Shown here: piece after piece, positions 39,801 to 54,741 of the stretch
How the letters are laid out: every line of letters starts with the position of its first letter
How positions within the stretch are numbered: position 1 is the stretch's first letter
Assembly (NCBI GenBank): GCA_008828725.1
Contig: MEHQ01000803.1
Coordinates: forward strand, 1-64,000
Origin: Saccharina japonica
Taxonomy: Eukaryota; Sar; Phaeophyceae; Laminariales; Laminariaceae
Direction of reading: 5' to 3'
Length of the DNA stretch: 64,000 nt
Notes under the pieces: model-generated
What the model saw: the letters and a program-made list of their open reading frames with translations, nothing else
Told to the model about the DNA's origin: nothing
Databases searched by the model: none
Program-made: the position numbers and the translations under genes

Positions 39801-40549
39801 ACCTGTGGCTCTCGTGCGAGAGCAACGAGGCCCGCGGAGACCTGGTGGAGCACCTCTGCCAGTGGCATCAGCTGCGACCGCACAAGCAGAACCAGCAGCA
39901 TAAGCAGCCGCACGACCACCACCACCACCACCACCATGACGACAACGGCAGTGCACCGACACCATCAACGGCCCTGGCATCACCGTCACCATCAGCAGCG
40001 GCAGCGGCAGCAGCAGCAGCAGCGGCGGCGGCGTTAGCACCATCATCATCATCATCATCGCCGAACCACAGGGGGTCGGGCGTGACTGCGGTAGCGGCGG
40101 CGGCGGCAACGGCGGCAGCGGAGGCGGCCGCGGTGGCGGCAGCAGCAGCGGAGGCAGCTGCGGCTGCGGCTGCCGCAGGAGCAGGGGCGGGGGCGGGAGT
40201 TGTACGAGATGTGGCGGGCGTGAAGGCGGCGCAGCCCATGACTCAATTCGCGGGCGTTGAAGGCGGCGGCGGTGGCGGTGGTGGTGGTGGTGGTGGTGGT
40301 GGTGGTGGTGGTGGTGGTGGTGGCGGTCTGGATGTCCGAAACGATGCCTGCACCGCGAAGGGGAATGTGGGGGTGGTGGGGGAGGAGGAGGAGGAGGAGG
40401 AGGAGCGTGAGGCGTTAGAGGTGGACCAAGTCCTGCTGAATGAGCTCTTGGCAGACTTGGGAGTGGAGCGCAGCCTCAACGTCACCGCCTTGCTCCTGGC
40501 CAATACGGAGATGCTGGGGCACCACGACGTCGACTTGCGGTCCTCGTGA
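19941..40549 (+). CDS. Coiled-coil and PH-like domain protein, nine exons
   Basis: Exons are 19941-21188, 28820-28879, 32543-32632, 34982-35059, 35965-36340, 36681-36971, 37494-37658, 38175-38625 and 39796-40549. All introns are GT-AG, the phases 0,0,0,0,1,1,1,2 agree throughout, and the sum is 1170 codons plus TGA. Residues 1-390 are Ser/Arg-rich and low complexity. About 395-492 form a coiled coil (MRMENRRLEEALSAAK, QAEARRVSAEEATRQAEAKA, LQEMDMERASLQHQL), with one short phase-0 exon per segment. About 690-942 look like a PH or myosin-TH1-like fold: WYGRVSLVV, HFLLLTDKALYVIE, RVESLSLPL, VVVRLHLPGD, then the C-terminal helix YLWLSCESNEARGDLVEHLC. A Pro/Ser/Thr-rich insert with SLTGPS-like repeats interrupts it (about 820-919). 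The last exon has His7, Ala, Gly and Glu runs and ends in a leucine-rich helix. It is probably a membrane-associated scaffold (inference). Minor exons in the first two introns could be missed. Confidence 0.75.
21780..23060. repeat. GGGTACCCG-rich degenerate repeat region
   Basis: Dense GGGTACCCGTTTAAC and GGTACTCGCGAGTA words in both orientations, arranged as larger inverted blocks (21785-22330 against 22480-23060). In intron 1 of the coiled-coil/PH-like gene. Confidence 0.65.
23100..23860. repeat. TACTCGGAGTA palindromic-word array
   Basis: Dozens of TACTCGGAGTA or TACTCCGAGTA words, each itself palindromic, with interruptions. Two blocks (23110-23440 and 23540-23860) share their order. Confidence 0.7.
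24052..24108. repeat. Perfect-looking hairpin of 57 bp
   Basis: CTATGGGCTACGACCCTCC and GGAGGGTCATAGCCCATAG flank a short A/T loop. A related but interrupted pair lies at 28908-28976. It may be the remnant of a small inverted-repeat element. Confidence 0.6.
24125..24457 (-). mobile_element. tRNA-headed SINE, copy 1
   Basis: Read on minus it starts CCGGTCGCCCCGGTAG, has a B-box-like GGTTCGAGTCTCC, then a body shared with the copy at 24521 (GCGAGAAGATTTCAGC-type and CCCGGATCTGAGTTACGACT on the sense strand), and ends AATAAATGGGATC. No protein frame. It sits head to head with copy 2 in intron 1 of the plus-strand gene. Confidence 0.75.
24521..24842 (+). mobile_element. tRNA-headed SINE, copy 2
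   Basis: The best copy. It has a tRNA-like head CCGGTCGCCCCGGTAGAGTA, an A-box-like TAGAGTAGTGG and a B-box-like GATCGAATCCC. A unique body of about 230 bp follows, ending GATAATAAATGGGATGG. The body is shared with four other places in the window in both orientations, as expected of a SINE. Confidence 0.75.
26239..26335. mobile_element. TTAA-flanked palindromic MITE, copy 4 (most symmetric)
   Basis: TTAACCCTATTAGAACTGCA to TGCAGTCCTAAAAGGGTTAA. The two halves are nearly perfect inverted repeats of about 45 bases, including GGGGACAAA/TTTGTCCCC, so a single strand would fold into one long hairpin. Confidence 0.75.
28510..28590. mobile_element. Short hairpin element, 85 bp family, copy 2
   Basis: ACCGCTCTGGACGGAAATTT and its inverted match ACATTTCCGTTCGGAATG, with TAAGGACCGTTTGGGG against CCAAATGGTCCTTA. 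It sits 230 bases before exon 2 of the coiled-coil/PH-like gene. Confidence 0.55.
28986..29731. mobile_element. Fold-back element with 115 bp near-perfect inverted arms
   Basis: Arm 28986-29100 and arm 29617-29731 are inverted copies with about one mismatch. They share GCGGCCAAAAAGAGGTACAC at the outer end and TTGCAACGCAAAGTA at the inner end. A diverged direct copy of the arm follows at 29101-29190. The 516 bp centre has no recognised protein. It lies in intron 2 of the coiled-coil/PH-like gene. The family is unknown. Confidence 0.75.
30585..30830. repeat. GGTGTT/GGTGGT microsatellite
   Basis: About 245 bp of GGTGGTGGTGTT-like repeat in intron 2 of the coiled-coil/PH-like gene. The Gly/Val and Thr/Pro frames across it are products of the repeat. 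Confidence 0.85.
31741..33442. repeat. 803 bp tandem duplication with CAG tract around exon 3
   Basis: Positions 31741-32543 are repeated at 32640-33442 with an offset of 899 bp. The visible differences are one substitution and a CAG-number change in two tracts. The first copy ends at the acceptor of exon 3 and the second starts just after its donor, so one 90 bp exon sits between the copies. The near identity means a very recent duplication or an assembly artefact. Confidence 0.9.
31862..32632 (+). CDS. Possible alternative 5' exon: poly-Gln frame read into exon 3
   Basis: An ATG at 31862 (MGNCVSTVDIVAAELA) starts a frame that runs through a roughly 190-codon Gln-rich stretch. It continues without a stop into SNWRAMAGLLLRQ and then straight into exon 3 (VRQAEARRV) up to the GTACGA donor at 32633. 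The MGNC start fits an N-myristoylation consensus. CAG repeats stay open in several frames, so openness alone is weak evidence. The in-frame join to a real exon is what makes this worth noting. If used, it would replace residues 1-436 with a poly-Gln head. Confidence 0.3.
35211..35294. mobile_element. Short hairpin element, 85 bp family, copy 3
   Basis: TTACCACTCTGTCCCGAAAT at the left and TAGGAACAGAGTGGTA at the right. The inner halves pair TATAAGCGCATTT with a related GGTGCTTATA. Confidence 0.55.
35541..35668. mobile_element. Short TIR element, ATTACGGG family, copy 3
   Basis: ATTACGGGACACCATAGTAA at the left and TTTACTATGGCCCTCCGTAA at the right, with ATTTGGTCCTATTTACTA inside. It is inserted in or beside a poly(C)-linked repeat in intron 4 of the coiled-coil/PH-like gene. 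Confidence 0.65.
35723..35756. other. Assembly gap (N) inside a C homopolymer
   Basis: An N run with C runs on both sides, in intron 4 of the coiled-coil/PH-like gene. The true length is unknown. Confidence 0.95.
37955..38135. repeat. CCAAC/ACAAC pentanucleotide tract
   Basis: AACCCAACACAACACAACCC-type repeats run up to 40 bases before exon 8 of the coiled-coil/PH-like gene. They replace the usual pyrimidine tract with an A/C-rich one. Confidence 0.9.
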
Positions 40550-40690
40550 CGGGGAAGAAATCGCGGTTCGTGGTTTTGTTTTCTCCCCGTCTGTCTTGCC
40601 TGTCTTGTGTTCGTGAGACTTTGTGGTCGTGAAATAATCGCGGTCCCCGTGATATTTTGTGTGAGTCTGCTGTGAATGAAATAAACGCCA
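40550..40690 (+). terminator. 3' UTR and polyadenylation signal of the coiled-coil/PH-like gene
   Basis: The TGA at 40547-40549 is followed by about 130 bases of T/G-rich sequence and a canonical AATAAA at 40680-40685. T-rich and GT-rich sequence follows (40700-40720), as expected for a cleavage region. Confidence 0.6.
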
Positions 40691-41029
40691 TCATCGTGTG
40701 TTTTTTTTTTTTTCTCGCTGTTGAAAAGTAAATCGCGATGTCAAGCGATTTTATTTTTTCGGCGCTATTGAAATTGTTTTGCGGTTCCCGTGATTTTTTG
40801 TTTCGCGCTGTGTTAGTTAAGTGTGTGTGCGTGTTTTTTTTTTCTGTGTGTGAGTATCGATGGTGGGAGGTGTCGACGAAACGCGCGCGCGTGTGTGTGT
40901 GTGTGTGTGTGTGTGCGTTCGGTCGTCCCCACGGGTGGTGCCGAGAAGAATGTTTGCGTGTCGAAGTGGCAACAAATGACGACACGCAACCCTTTTTCGA
41001 GTGCACTCACTGTACAGAAACTCACTGCT

Positions 41030-41195
41030 GTATATCTGACTCTAATTGCAAGTGTTTGACTCTAATTGCAAGTGCTTTGACTCTAATTGCAAGTGTCTGA
41101 CTCTAATTGCTAGTGTCTGACTCTAATTGCAAGTGTCTGACTCTAATTGCAAGTGTCTGACTCTAATTGCAAGTGTCTGACTCTAATAGCAAGTG
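41030..41195. repeat. 20 bp tandem array
   Basis: Eight units of TCTGACTCTAATTGCAAGTG with few changes, downstream of the coiled-coil/PH-like gene. Confidence 0.95.
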
Positions 41196-41429
41196 TCGTG
41201 TTTAGTCTCCACAGTGGGAGTGCAGTCCTAAAGGATTATGACCTTGATTAAGGGGGCTCTTTAGACAGGACGCGCTTTTTGTTGTTGTTGTTGTTGATTT
41301 TTCGCGATGATCTCCGCGAAATTAACGGTGCGCCAGACAAAACCTTCTTTTTTTATTGTACGGAGGGAGATGGGAAAGGGGGGAGCGGGTGTTGGGGTGG
41401 GGAGGGATGGGTGGGCTTGTATTTATGTC

Positions 41430-41820
41430 GTGCATGGCCGCATGGCCGTAGTCGTATGTATGACCATAGACCTTAGTATCCCTACAATACCGGGACGGAG
41501 CACGTCCCGGGGGGGGGGGGACTTCATTTTCATGCATGGCCGTAGTCGTATGGCCATAGACCCTCGCCCCCCTACAGTGCCGGGACGGGGCATGTCGGGT
41601 TTTCACCAGGCAGAAGTTGCTAGCACCAAGCGCGAAGCGCCCGTGAGGTGTTCGGCCAGTCGCATGAAGGATGAGCTGCATCCTACTAAAAACCGCTTGT
41701 GAGGCGGACTTGCATATGGATGACAGCTTCAATGAGGGGGGCGTACTGATTTGTTGCTTGACTTAAGTCATCTGACCATTGACCACGCATCCCTCTCCAG
41801 ACGGAGCTTGGGGTGGTGGA
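41430..41820 (+). repeat. Poly(C)/poly(G)-linked dispersed repeat, composite copy
   Basis: Two copies of CATGGCCGTAGTCGTAT...CCATAGACC are separated by a G run at 41511-41520. The long body follows, then an inverted block GACCATTGACCACGCATCCC ending AGACGGAGC. This is the most complete copy in the window. Confidence 0.6.
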
Positions 41821-42212
41821 GGGGTGGGGAGGGTAGTTGAAGGTGGTGCCGTATTGAATGTTAGAAGCCTTTGTATGGATTACTTCCCTGGGAGTTACTT
41901 TGAATCTGGTGGCGTTTTTATTGGGCCGAGCGAGCGAGCGAGCGGCTGAAAACACGCTCCGGGTAACGTTAACTGATATTACGTTGGCGCGTGACGTTCA
42001 TATTACGCTATGTTTCTTTTAATGATACCGTTGATACGATAGTACCGTTGATATGATAGTACCGTTGAGCTTTTTCTTTCAAGAAGCAGCCTCTGCTTTT
42101 GAGCGTTTTATATCACGCGGCCTGAGGTGGGCGGCGGCAATTTCCCCCCACCTTCTTTTTCCTTCGGGGCGACGCCTTCTCTCGACTGAAACCCAAATCG
42201 ACAAAAAAAAAC

Positions 42213-42254
42213 GGGGGGGGGGGGGGGGGGGCCCCCCCCCCCCCCCCCCCCCCC
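42213..42254. repeat. G19 directly followed by C23
   Basis: A homopolymer switch from G to C with no spacer makes a self-complementary 42 bp block. It may be a true inverted insertion of two poly(C)-linked repeats, or a false join of two reads ending in homopolymer. Confidence 0.8.
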
Positions 42255-43189
42255 GCCGCTGCCGCTCAGCACCGTGTACGTGTGCAAGGAGCACCGATGG
42301 TGTTTGCCGCCGAGCGTGAATTGAGCAGGAGAGGACAGGAGAGGGGCAGGCTTCATTCAGGTACCCGGTCAAACAAAATCGTTCGGCTGAGGTGCTGCTT
42401 TGTTTTACACCCCGGTGTTTCTAGGTCCGGGGCAAAAGGGAGGGGTGAGCTTGGTTGGTTTTTTGGTTTGTTGGTAGCTTGGCTGGGCTCAGAGGGTGCA
42501 GCATGAAGGGAAGGGGGGCGGTTAGGCGTCACCTTTCGACGATCGATCATAATAAGACCGCCGTGCGGGGGGGGGGGGGGGGGGGGTGTATAGCGTGTAC
42601 GAAACCCTTTTGTTTGGGCATTTTTTTCTTTGTGTCTTTCAAGGTTTGGCGGAGTGCAGCAAAAGGCGACTGAACTATTGGTGCCTCTTTTTTTTTTGTG
42701 ACGTATGTGCCGTGCAGCTCTATTCACAGTTTTGTCGACACGTCTTTCGGTGCGTTTTGCCCTTGATTCGATTTGGGGGGGGGGGGGTTCCTCTTGAAAA
42801 CTGCTCGGTATTTGCGATCGGGTTCTCTGATAACGCGCGGTGTTGAGATCCCCACAACCACGCAGACAGACAGCCGAAATCGCTCGTTCTTGTAATTCCC
42901 AGCGCACGAGGGAGAGCTGAGTTAGCCTAGCCGTCTTCAAATAAAATCGAACGAGCCCCCGTGGACAAGCGCCGGCCGCTGTGCCGGCGTATTCGCCATA
43001 CATGATGTGGGTATTTGGGTTATTCACTGTACAGCACTACGAGTTTTTATCATGTTTTGTTTCTTGGCAAGGGGGCTTTATAGCTTAGTTAGCGCGGAGG
43101 CGTTGTTTTGCAGGGAAGTTTTCAAGGGTGTGTTTTAATCATTGTAGGGTATAATCTCTAGGGTAGCTTGAGTACCAACGCTTACTGTT

Positions 43190-43400
43190 TTGGTCATATG
43201 GGGTAGGTGTCTAGGTACCGAAACTGGCTGTTTTGGTCATACTCGGGTAGGTACCCGGGTACCAAACCTGGCTGTTTTGGTCATACTCGGGTAGGTACCC
43301 GGGTACCAAACCTAGTTGTTTTGCCCATACTCGGGTGGGTACCCGGGTACCAAACGCGGTTGTTTAGTGATACATACTCGAGTATGTACCTGAGTACCCT
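43190..43400. repeat. 57 bp tandem array with GGGTACC core
   Basis: About four units containing TACTCGGGTAGGTACCCGGG and TACCAAACCTGG. The word set is related to the 21780-23060 region. Confidence 0.85.
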
Positions 43401-45474
43401 CAGAGTAGACACATGCCCTAAACACACTCTGAAGTTTTGTAATTTCGTGCACCGTGTTTTATAGCGGTGTAGGGGTGTCTGTCCCAGCGGTGTCTGCTAC
43501 GTAGCGCTCTTTTTTTGCTGACGATGTGCAGTTGTGTTCTGTTTTTCTTTGTTTCCCCCCCCCTTTTGCATGTCGTGTGCCATGGTATACACTAAGTATA
43601 TACAGTACCCTACGAAGAGCCTCCTCGCCTGTCTGCCTGTCTGCCTGCCTGTATGCATACGGGGGTTATTTAAGGGCCGGTCCCTGCCTACTTGGTGGAC
43701 CTTTGTGTTGCCAATTTCTACTTTTCCGGCGGCGGGGGGGGGGGGGGTTCGGTCGCGTAATATTTATTTTTTTTGTCGTTGCTGTAACTCGGCTTTAAAA
43801 TGCTGGTGTTATCATTTGATGAGAAGATGTTGACTATAAGGAGGGAAGGCTGGCCAAAGTCCAGAGGCAAGGAGGGAATATAGGAGAGGGGGGGGAGGGG
43901 GAATGATAGCGTGTCCCTCGCGAGAGTCCTTTTCATGTGTTTCTTGACATTTTTTGCAAGACGTACGTACGTACAATAACACATCGTGGAGAGAAAGAGA
44001 GTGAGAGAGATAAATATTTATTGTACAGGGCCCGGCCGGTAAAAAAACTTGATTTTTTAAAACGGAGCGGAAGACGAACCACCGGACCGGGTCTCTTTCT
44101 TGCAGCACGTATGATATGTACCGGGTACGGATTTTAGTGGTGAATAAGTATGTAGTGAGTGATCACGTCTGAAGTTTAGTGAGTGGTCGATGGTGTGCTT
44201 AAATGTGTTGTTGGGTGGGGTGGATGGGTGGGTAGGTACGGGTCTTCCCAAGCCTACCACGAGACCCACGAACCGCATGTTTTTCCTTGTGTCGCCTGGG
44301 TAGGTGGGTAGGTGGGTGGGTAGGTGGGTAGGTTTGGTTATGGGTCTTCCCTGGTCTATGAGACCTACGGGCCACACTGTATGTGTGCTGTGTTTGTTGT
44401 CTGTTGTACCCCGTAAGATGTTTAGAATCCTTTAATATTAATAAAATATTGCACAAGAAGAGTGATATTATGTGTGTGAAAATCTGTCACAAAAGCTATA
44501 CTAACTGTGATTGTACCCTGGTATGTTTTTCGTGGTTCAGAGACACGGTTGGTCGCAGTGTGTGAGCTGAGTGAGAGTCTCATGCTATCATCATTCATCA
44601 GTGGTCAGCGACCAGCCATCGTTTTTTTTTTTTTTTACGTGGCCTCTTTTTCGGAGCCTGCTGCTTGCTGCTCTTTTATCAACGCATGTTTCACATTCGA
44701 GTTTCACATTCGAGGGAAGAATAGATTGGACAAGAAATACCATCTATCATGTTCCAAGATAAACAAATTATTGTTGCTGGTGTTCGTAACATACCAGTAT
44801 GGATAGTATACAGGACAGGTACTACAGCAGTGTGCTGCGAGTACAATAATATGTGGCTATTTCGGTGTACCTTTCGGGGCAAAAGTTTGTTCCACTCCTC
44901 CCTCCAGTGTTGAGTACCTGGTATGGCTAAATTTCGGTGTACCTTCTGGAAAGCAGTTTTTTTCCGAGGTGTGTTTACACTCCAGAGTTGTTGGAGCCTG
45001 CTGTGTTGTGACCACAGACATGTTATCATGGCGATGCCCTGATGTGATAAGGGCCATTATTATCGAAGGGCTTTTTTGTCTTAAATTTCCATATATTTTT
45101 TTTTCATATTTTCCATGTTTTTTTCGGCGCCATTTTTTTTCATTTCCAGATTTTCCACAAAAACAAATCCAAGTACGTACGGTCGTATTTAGGTTGGAAT
45201 GCTTATCGTTCCTGATATTTTACCCCCTGTTAAATTTCCAAGTTTTCCGGAAACTATTTCCTGATTTTCCTGGAAAACTATAGATGAAAATCTGGGGGAG
45301 GGGGAGCGATAAGAAAAAGGCCCAAACAACAGTAACTTAAAACACACAGTACCGGCATGGATGCCGACCCGGCAACCCTGCAAAAATATCGGTGTGGTAA
45401 GGTTGAAGGTTCGACGCGTGCTAGGGTAGAGGTAGCACTTTTTGGCGAAATCGTTTTCTGAACGATCGGACTCC

Positions 45475-45569
45475 TTAACCCATTTAGGACTGCAACCCCG
45501 TTTTGGGGACAAACCACTCAAATTCTAAGTAATTTGTCCCCAAAACGGGACTCCAGTCCTATAAGGGTT
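45475..45569. mobile_element. TTAA-flanked palindromic MITE, copy 5
   Basis: TTAACCCATTTAGGACTGCA to CAGTCCTATAAGGGTT. Close to copy 4 in its CCGTTTTGGGGACAAA core. The right TTAA has decayed to TTCA. Confidence 0.65.
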
Positions 45570-46231
45570 CACCCAATTTCGTCGGAATTTCATTTTTGTG
45601 ACGAAATGTGGTTGAGAGTATACTTCAGTCATGATATTTCATATTTCTCATCCGGCAGCACTTTTATTTTCCTCCAAAATATGCTTTTCGGTGAGATACG
45701 GCGCTCCTTAAGTGAGGAGCTCAGAAAAAACATGGTGCACCTCTATCGTAGCATGCGTCGTTCGTCATCGGTAGCCACAGCAGCATTATAGAGGTTGTTG
45801 TTGTCTTCACATTACAAGCCGTGCCGGTCTCTCTATCCAGTACCTCCATCTGTCCGTACTAATCCAATACTTGACGCGGTCGATTCCCGTGGTCACAGGC
45901 TAACTTACCCCAAAAAGGTAACACTGAAATAAAAGTGGAACCCGAAGGGTCCGCAAAGCGATCAAAGTCAGTCAAAAGTGGAACCCTCCGCTCCCCTCTA
46001 CACGCTATGTGAAGGTAAAAAATAAGAATAAAACTGGAAAGGTCAACATCACCAATCGGGGGTATTGTATACGCCCCCTGATTTACTCATGTATTATTCG
46101 CAGAAGCCCATTCAGTGGTAAAATACTGATTGGTTGATGGAGTTTCGGCGTGGCTCATCGGTGGTCAAGCAGAGCAGCTCCAGTTATGTTTGTTGTTTTG
46201 GGACCCTGGGTACAAAAACCACAACAATGCA

Positions 46232-46890
46232 CACCTCGGATAGATCACGATCAAATCACCTCGTATATCATACGTACAAAAAAAAGGTAGGAAAATCTCG
46301 TAGATCTTAACCTGCCGTGTTAAGAGATGTTGTGCAGGATCTGTACTGCACATACAGTAAACATGCAACCCAGCAAGTGTGTCCTTCGTACAGTGGGCCA
46401 TGCAGATTATAAGGCTCCGACCCAGCAACACGATGTATGAGCTAGATCCTACAGATCAGGAAGCTATCTTCCTTGAAAGATCTAGATCATCAAGTAGAAA
46501 TCGATGATGATCTGTCTGAGAAGGTTAAGCTTATAGCGCGGTCTGCAGGTGGTAAAGTAAGAGTACCAGGTACGAGGTGCGAGCGAGCGTGCTGTACACT
46601 TACTACGCGTGGCAACCAAAACGCTCCAACACATCGGACAGATCATCTACAGATAGATCATCTACAGATGGACACCAACCTGCCGTGTCACGATATATAT
46701 GCTCTGCAAGATCTGTATAGTAGTGCAGATAGATACAAACCCAAGCCAGGACGCATACTGCCACTTGCTATTAATATGTTGTGCAGCTTATACCGCTCGT
46801 CCACCCGGAAATATGAGCTATATCGCACAGATCAGGATTTTCATTTCCTGGAATATCTAGATCATATGAAATGCGTACGTAGCGGTGATC
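46232..46890. mobile_element. GATC-rich inverted-repeat elements, copies 3 and 4
   Basis: Two adjacent, partly overlapping copies in opposite arrangement. One lies at about 46232-46520 (GGATAGATCACGATC to GATGATGATCTGTCTGAG). The other starts ATCGGACAGATCATCTACAG at 46634. Both share the word AGATAGATCATC or its complement. Confidence 0.45.
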
Positions 46891-48129
46891 CGCCCGATCT
46901 TGTGAAGGCAGCGTATGTACTATGTACGTAGTTCCGGTAAAATATGTTGCAGCATACCAGGGTATGTATGCCCTAGCCCAGAAGCGCCGGTTTTTGTGTT
47001 GTGCTGTTGTGTTGTGCTGCTATGCCGTACCTGGTAGGGGACTATTAACAGCACCTTGTTGTGGGACGGTAGGTCTCTTGGTCCAAGTTTAGGCGTGGAG
47101 ACACCGAGGGTGTGGCTTGTGTGGCAACACCTCACACACACCATCAGAGAGAGAGTTAGCCAGCTGCTGCTACATCGAATCATGCAGAGCGGATATAGTA
47201 TAAATCCCTTGAGGGTTTAGTTTCTGTTTCGGCTCTGAAATACCTCTATCTTTTCTTGACCGCGGTTTTTTTCCCGTGATTTTTTCACCGTGGTTATCTG
47301 TCGCCGCTTTGTTGTCCGCTTTTCGCCGCCGGGCGAACATCCAACGTCAAGCAAGCCGCGAAAATCACGTCGTAGGTACATCTACCGAAGGAAGTTACCT
47401 ACGGAAACAACCATATTAAAAAAAAGGTTACCGACAGAAACTACCGACGGAAAATACCGACGAAAATCACGTAGGTACATCTACCGAAGAAAGTTACCTA
47501 CGGAAACAACCATATTAAAAAAAAAATACCGACAGAAAATACCGACGGAAATTACCGACGCATATTACCGACAGAAACCACCAAAGGAAACAATCAAATG
47601 AATGTATCCACGGAAACTACCCAAAAAGGTCGCCGACGTAAACTACCGACGAAAATTGTGCTGAACAAATTACCAACGGAATCTACCGGCGGCAAATTAG
47701 GGGTTGCAATTAGGGGTATCATTTTTTGGACAAATTGTGTCTGACTGATGGGCTGATGGGGCTTCTCAACTGAGAAACTTACCGAATAAGGCATACGCCC
47801 TATAAGGCATGCCTTATCGTTTGTCTTTACTATTGTTTTCAACGTATACCTCGTAGGCCATGGGATTTGCTCGTCGTGTTAAGCGCACAATTTTTTCTTA
47901 AATGCGTTTTTTTTCTTAAATGCATTTGGTTTTGAGCCTCAGAAAAATAAGTAACATGGTGCACCCCTATCTATCGTAATAATAGTAGCCTTCTCGCCCT
48001 CCCCTTCTCCTCGTTGAGGGCCTGCACCAAAAACAAAATGAGCACCCTACGTACATGCTTCTTCACCTTTTTATGTGTGACGTATACGGAGCACCAGCAT
48101 ATTTGTTTTTTAATATTTTTTAGTTGAAC

Positions 48130-48490
48130 CCCATCTACTATCCTTGCGCTACCTTCTCCAGCTCCCGCACTTTTTCGTGACTCAGACCCGGGATCAACAT
48201 GGTAGGCACTCTCCTCCCCCCCCCTCTCCCTACTACGATGGTTGCGTGCCTTCGTGTTTTTATCGCGAGACGATTGTGTTCGGCATATCTTCTTCCCTCG
48301 TCAAGTCGCGTCGCGAATTGTGCATACAATACACACGCTATGATGGGCGCTTTCTGCGAGTCAATTCTTGCAAAAAAAAACAAAGTCCCTTGCAGGGGGG
48401 GGAGGCTCGAACTCGCGAAATCGACGTTAGTTAGTAGATACCATGGAATGAGGTTTACCACTACATGTAACAGCAGACCACCGGGGATAC
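48130..48490 (-). mobile_element. tRNA-headed SINE, copy 3 (diverged)
   Basis: On minus it carries the head with AGTTCGAGCCTCC (B box), then the body with the AGAAGATATGCCGAA segment, the GGGAGAGGGGGGGAGG tract and a CCCGGGTCTGAGTC block. It is more diverged than copies 1 and 2. It ends about 200 bases from the stop codon of HINT1, in the spacer. Confidence 0.6.
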
Positions 48491-48700
48491 CGGGTACTGC
48501 TCCCGCAGCAATCGTCTACCGGCCACCGATACACGTGCGTCGGTGCTCAGCATATATATGCCATTCATAGATGGTTGATTGATGGATGTGAGTCAATACC
48601 AGCATCGGCCAGTCATGGTTGATTGATGCATGCGAGTCAATGCCAGCATCAGCCTATCATGGTTGATTGATGCCTGCGCATCGGCGCCAGCACCGATCGG

Positions 48701-53105
<4,405 letters not shown>

Positions 53106-53214
53106 GTGGCGAGTCAACCGGGCAATGCGGGTGCCTGGGCTGATGCTGACGAGGGGAGGGTGGTTGGGGTGCGCGTCGGCACGGGGTGCAGCGAGAGGTA
53201 GGGTTTCGATATTT

Positions 53215-53680
53215 CGATAGTTGCATACTGTACTTCGGTATTTTGATATTTCGATAATGGTAACTCGATATTTTAGATATTTCGATATTTCGATATTTCG
53301 ATATTTCGATATTTTGATATTTTAATATATCGATATTTTAATATTTCGATATTTCGATAGTTCGATATTTCGTTATTTCGATCTCTGGGCGGTAGCCGCT
53401 GCCCTGGCCTTCTCCTCTTATCCTGAAGCCGCCGACATGGTGGCGGGTGAACCCGGCACTGCGGGTGCCTGGGCTGATGCTGACGAGGGAAGGGTGGTGG
53501 GTGATTGGGGTGCGCGTTGGCGAAGCGCGCAGCGGGAATCGGCAAGTGATGTTTGATTTTTTTGAAGTATTCGATTTTTTTATGTTCGATACTTCGATAT
53601 TTCGATATTTAGGTTGTATCATAGATAGTTCGATAGTTCGATCATTCGATATTTGATATTTTGACGTTTCGATATTTCTC
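53215..53680. repeat. ATTTCGAT 8 bp array in two blocks
   Basis: Blocks 53215-53380 and 53560-53680 are separated by a non-repeat segment that duplicates sequence around the HINT1 start. Confidence 0.85.
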
Positions 53681-54194
53681 CACACGCGGCAAGAGGGGAG
53701 AGTTAAATACGGACAACATGTTGTCCAATTCCATGGAAACGTTAACGTTCACACCAGCTCGTATCGGTAGCCGCAACGAGCACCAGCAGCAGCAGTAACA
53801 GCCGTCGCAACGAGGGCGTACATATCGATATGCAAGGATTCGTAGTCGCGGTCGGTCGGACCTCGGATGCCTCGATCGACTCCACAATCTACATCATGTA
53901 CCATGTACGTAACTTGAATGCAAACTGCAGCGTCGTACGTAACCGCTGTCAGTTGCTGTATACCACAGGTATGCAAAGTAGCGATCTAATCGTACCAGTG
54001 CAGAGGCGCCAGTGCTCGCACCACGCATGACACCAACCCTGCTAGTTGTACCTACGTACAGCTTGTTAGGGGTTAGTACCCCGTGTCCCCGCATACTTGA
54101 ACTTTGTATAGACCTTTGCTGTGATGCGGACGTATGATACATGCACGATTCACGACAGACTCACGTTGGAAAGGCGCTTCTGCTCCCACGGTGA

Positions 54195-54377
54195 GTCAAC
54201 TGGGAAAAAGGTGCCGGTCGGCCTGCCACGAAGGCGAGGTCAGCACTGCACGCCAACGAGAAGCTCCTGGAAGAGGCTGCACGGACTAGCGTCGCTGTCG
54301 CAACGGCCCTGCCAGGACGCAGGGAGCATGCCCAAGAGTTTCGGAGACGTCTTCAAACTTCAAACATGACCCCATGA
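54195..54377 (+). CDS. Unrecognised open frame, possible terminal exon fragment
   Basis: A 60-codon open frame between stops, with no ATG until near its end, reads SALHANEKLLEEAARTSVAV and EHAQEFRRRLQ. It looks more like real amphipathic protein than the surrounding noise. An acceptor-like GTCAG precedes the LHANEK part. No upstream exon on the plus strand could be linked to it. It may be an exon remnant or chance. Confidence 0.2.
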   Translation, partial: VNWEKGAGRPATKARSALHANEKLLEEAARTSVAVATALPGRREHAQEFRRRLQTSNMTP

Positions 54378-54741
54378 CAACATGCTATCGTATAGAAAAG
54401 GCGGAGCAATCAGAGGCGGGGGGTTTATCGTTGAGCAGGACAGGTGCCTGCTATCTCCGCACCTTGTTCTTGGTGATGGAAGCATGCAATTGAATATAAA
54501 CATGGATATGGGGTAACCGGGGTATGCTCCCGTCGCCTACCTGAACATACGCGGTGGCTCTTCTTCGGAGGCAGGAGGTACAGCACGGCAGAGTACGGAC
54601 AATTTAAGCGATTTTTTGTCGTGAGTGTTCTCTTACAAGTATCCCGACGAATATCTGTACGAACTCCTGAGACTTGACTTTTGCGACACAGCACTCGAGC
54701 AGCGAGGCAGAGAGTCAGACAAGCACTCACAGTTTGAAACC

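Larger units (their letters stand above)
40700..48700. other. Gene-free convergent spacer, repeat-rich
   Basis: No exon chain could be built on either strand between the two convergent genes. The stretch holds the 20 bp array at 41030-41195, a poly(C)-linked repeat at 41430-41820, a G19/C23 block at 42213-42254, a 57 bp array at 43190-43400, a TTAA MITE at 45475-45569, two GATC-rich elements at 46232-46890, an array of short CTACCGACGGAAA-like units at 47370-47680 and a SINE at 48130-48490. The longer open frames here are proline or phenylalanine runs caused by simple sequence. Confidence 0.6.
53106..54741. promoter_or_regulatory. Divergent intergenic region between HINT1 and the plastid-protein gene
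   Basis: This 1.6 kb spacer must carry both 5' regions. It contains a TTTCGATA-type 8 bp array in two blocks (53215-53380 and 53560-53680), with a non-repeat block between them. That middle block repeats part of HINT1 exon 1's upstream sequence (the CCTGGGCTGATGCTGACGAG string occurs at about 53134 and again near 53467). An unexplained open frame lies at 54195-54377. No TATA box was assigned. Confidence 0.4.

Noticed and set aside
39845-40549. Separate small gene starting MEHLCQWHQ
   Set aside because: The frame is the last exon of the coiled-coil/PH-like gene. The upstream YLWLSCESNEARGDLV part and a TAG acceptor at 39793-39795 join it in phase.
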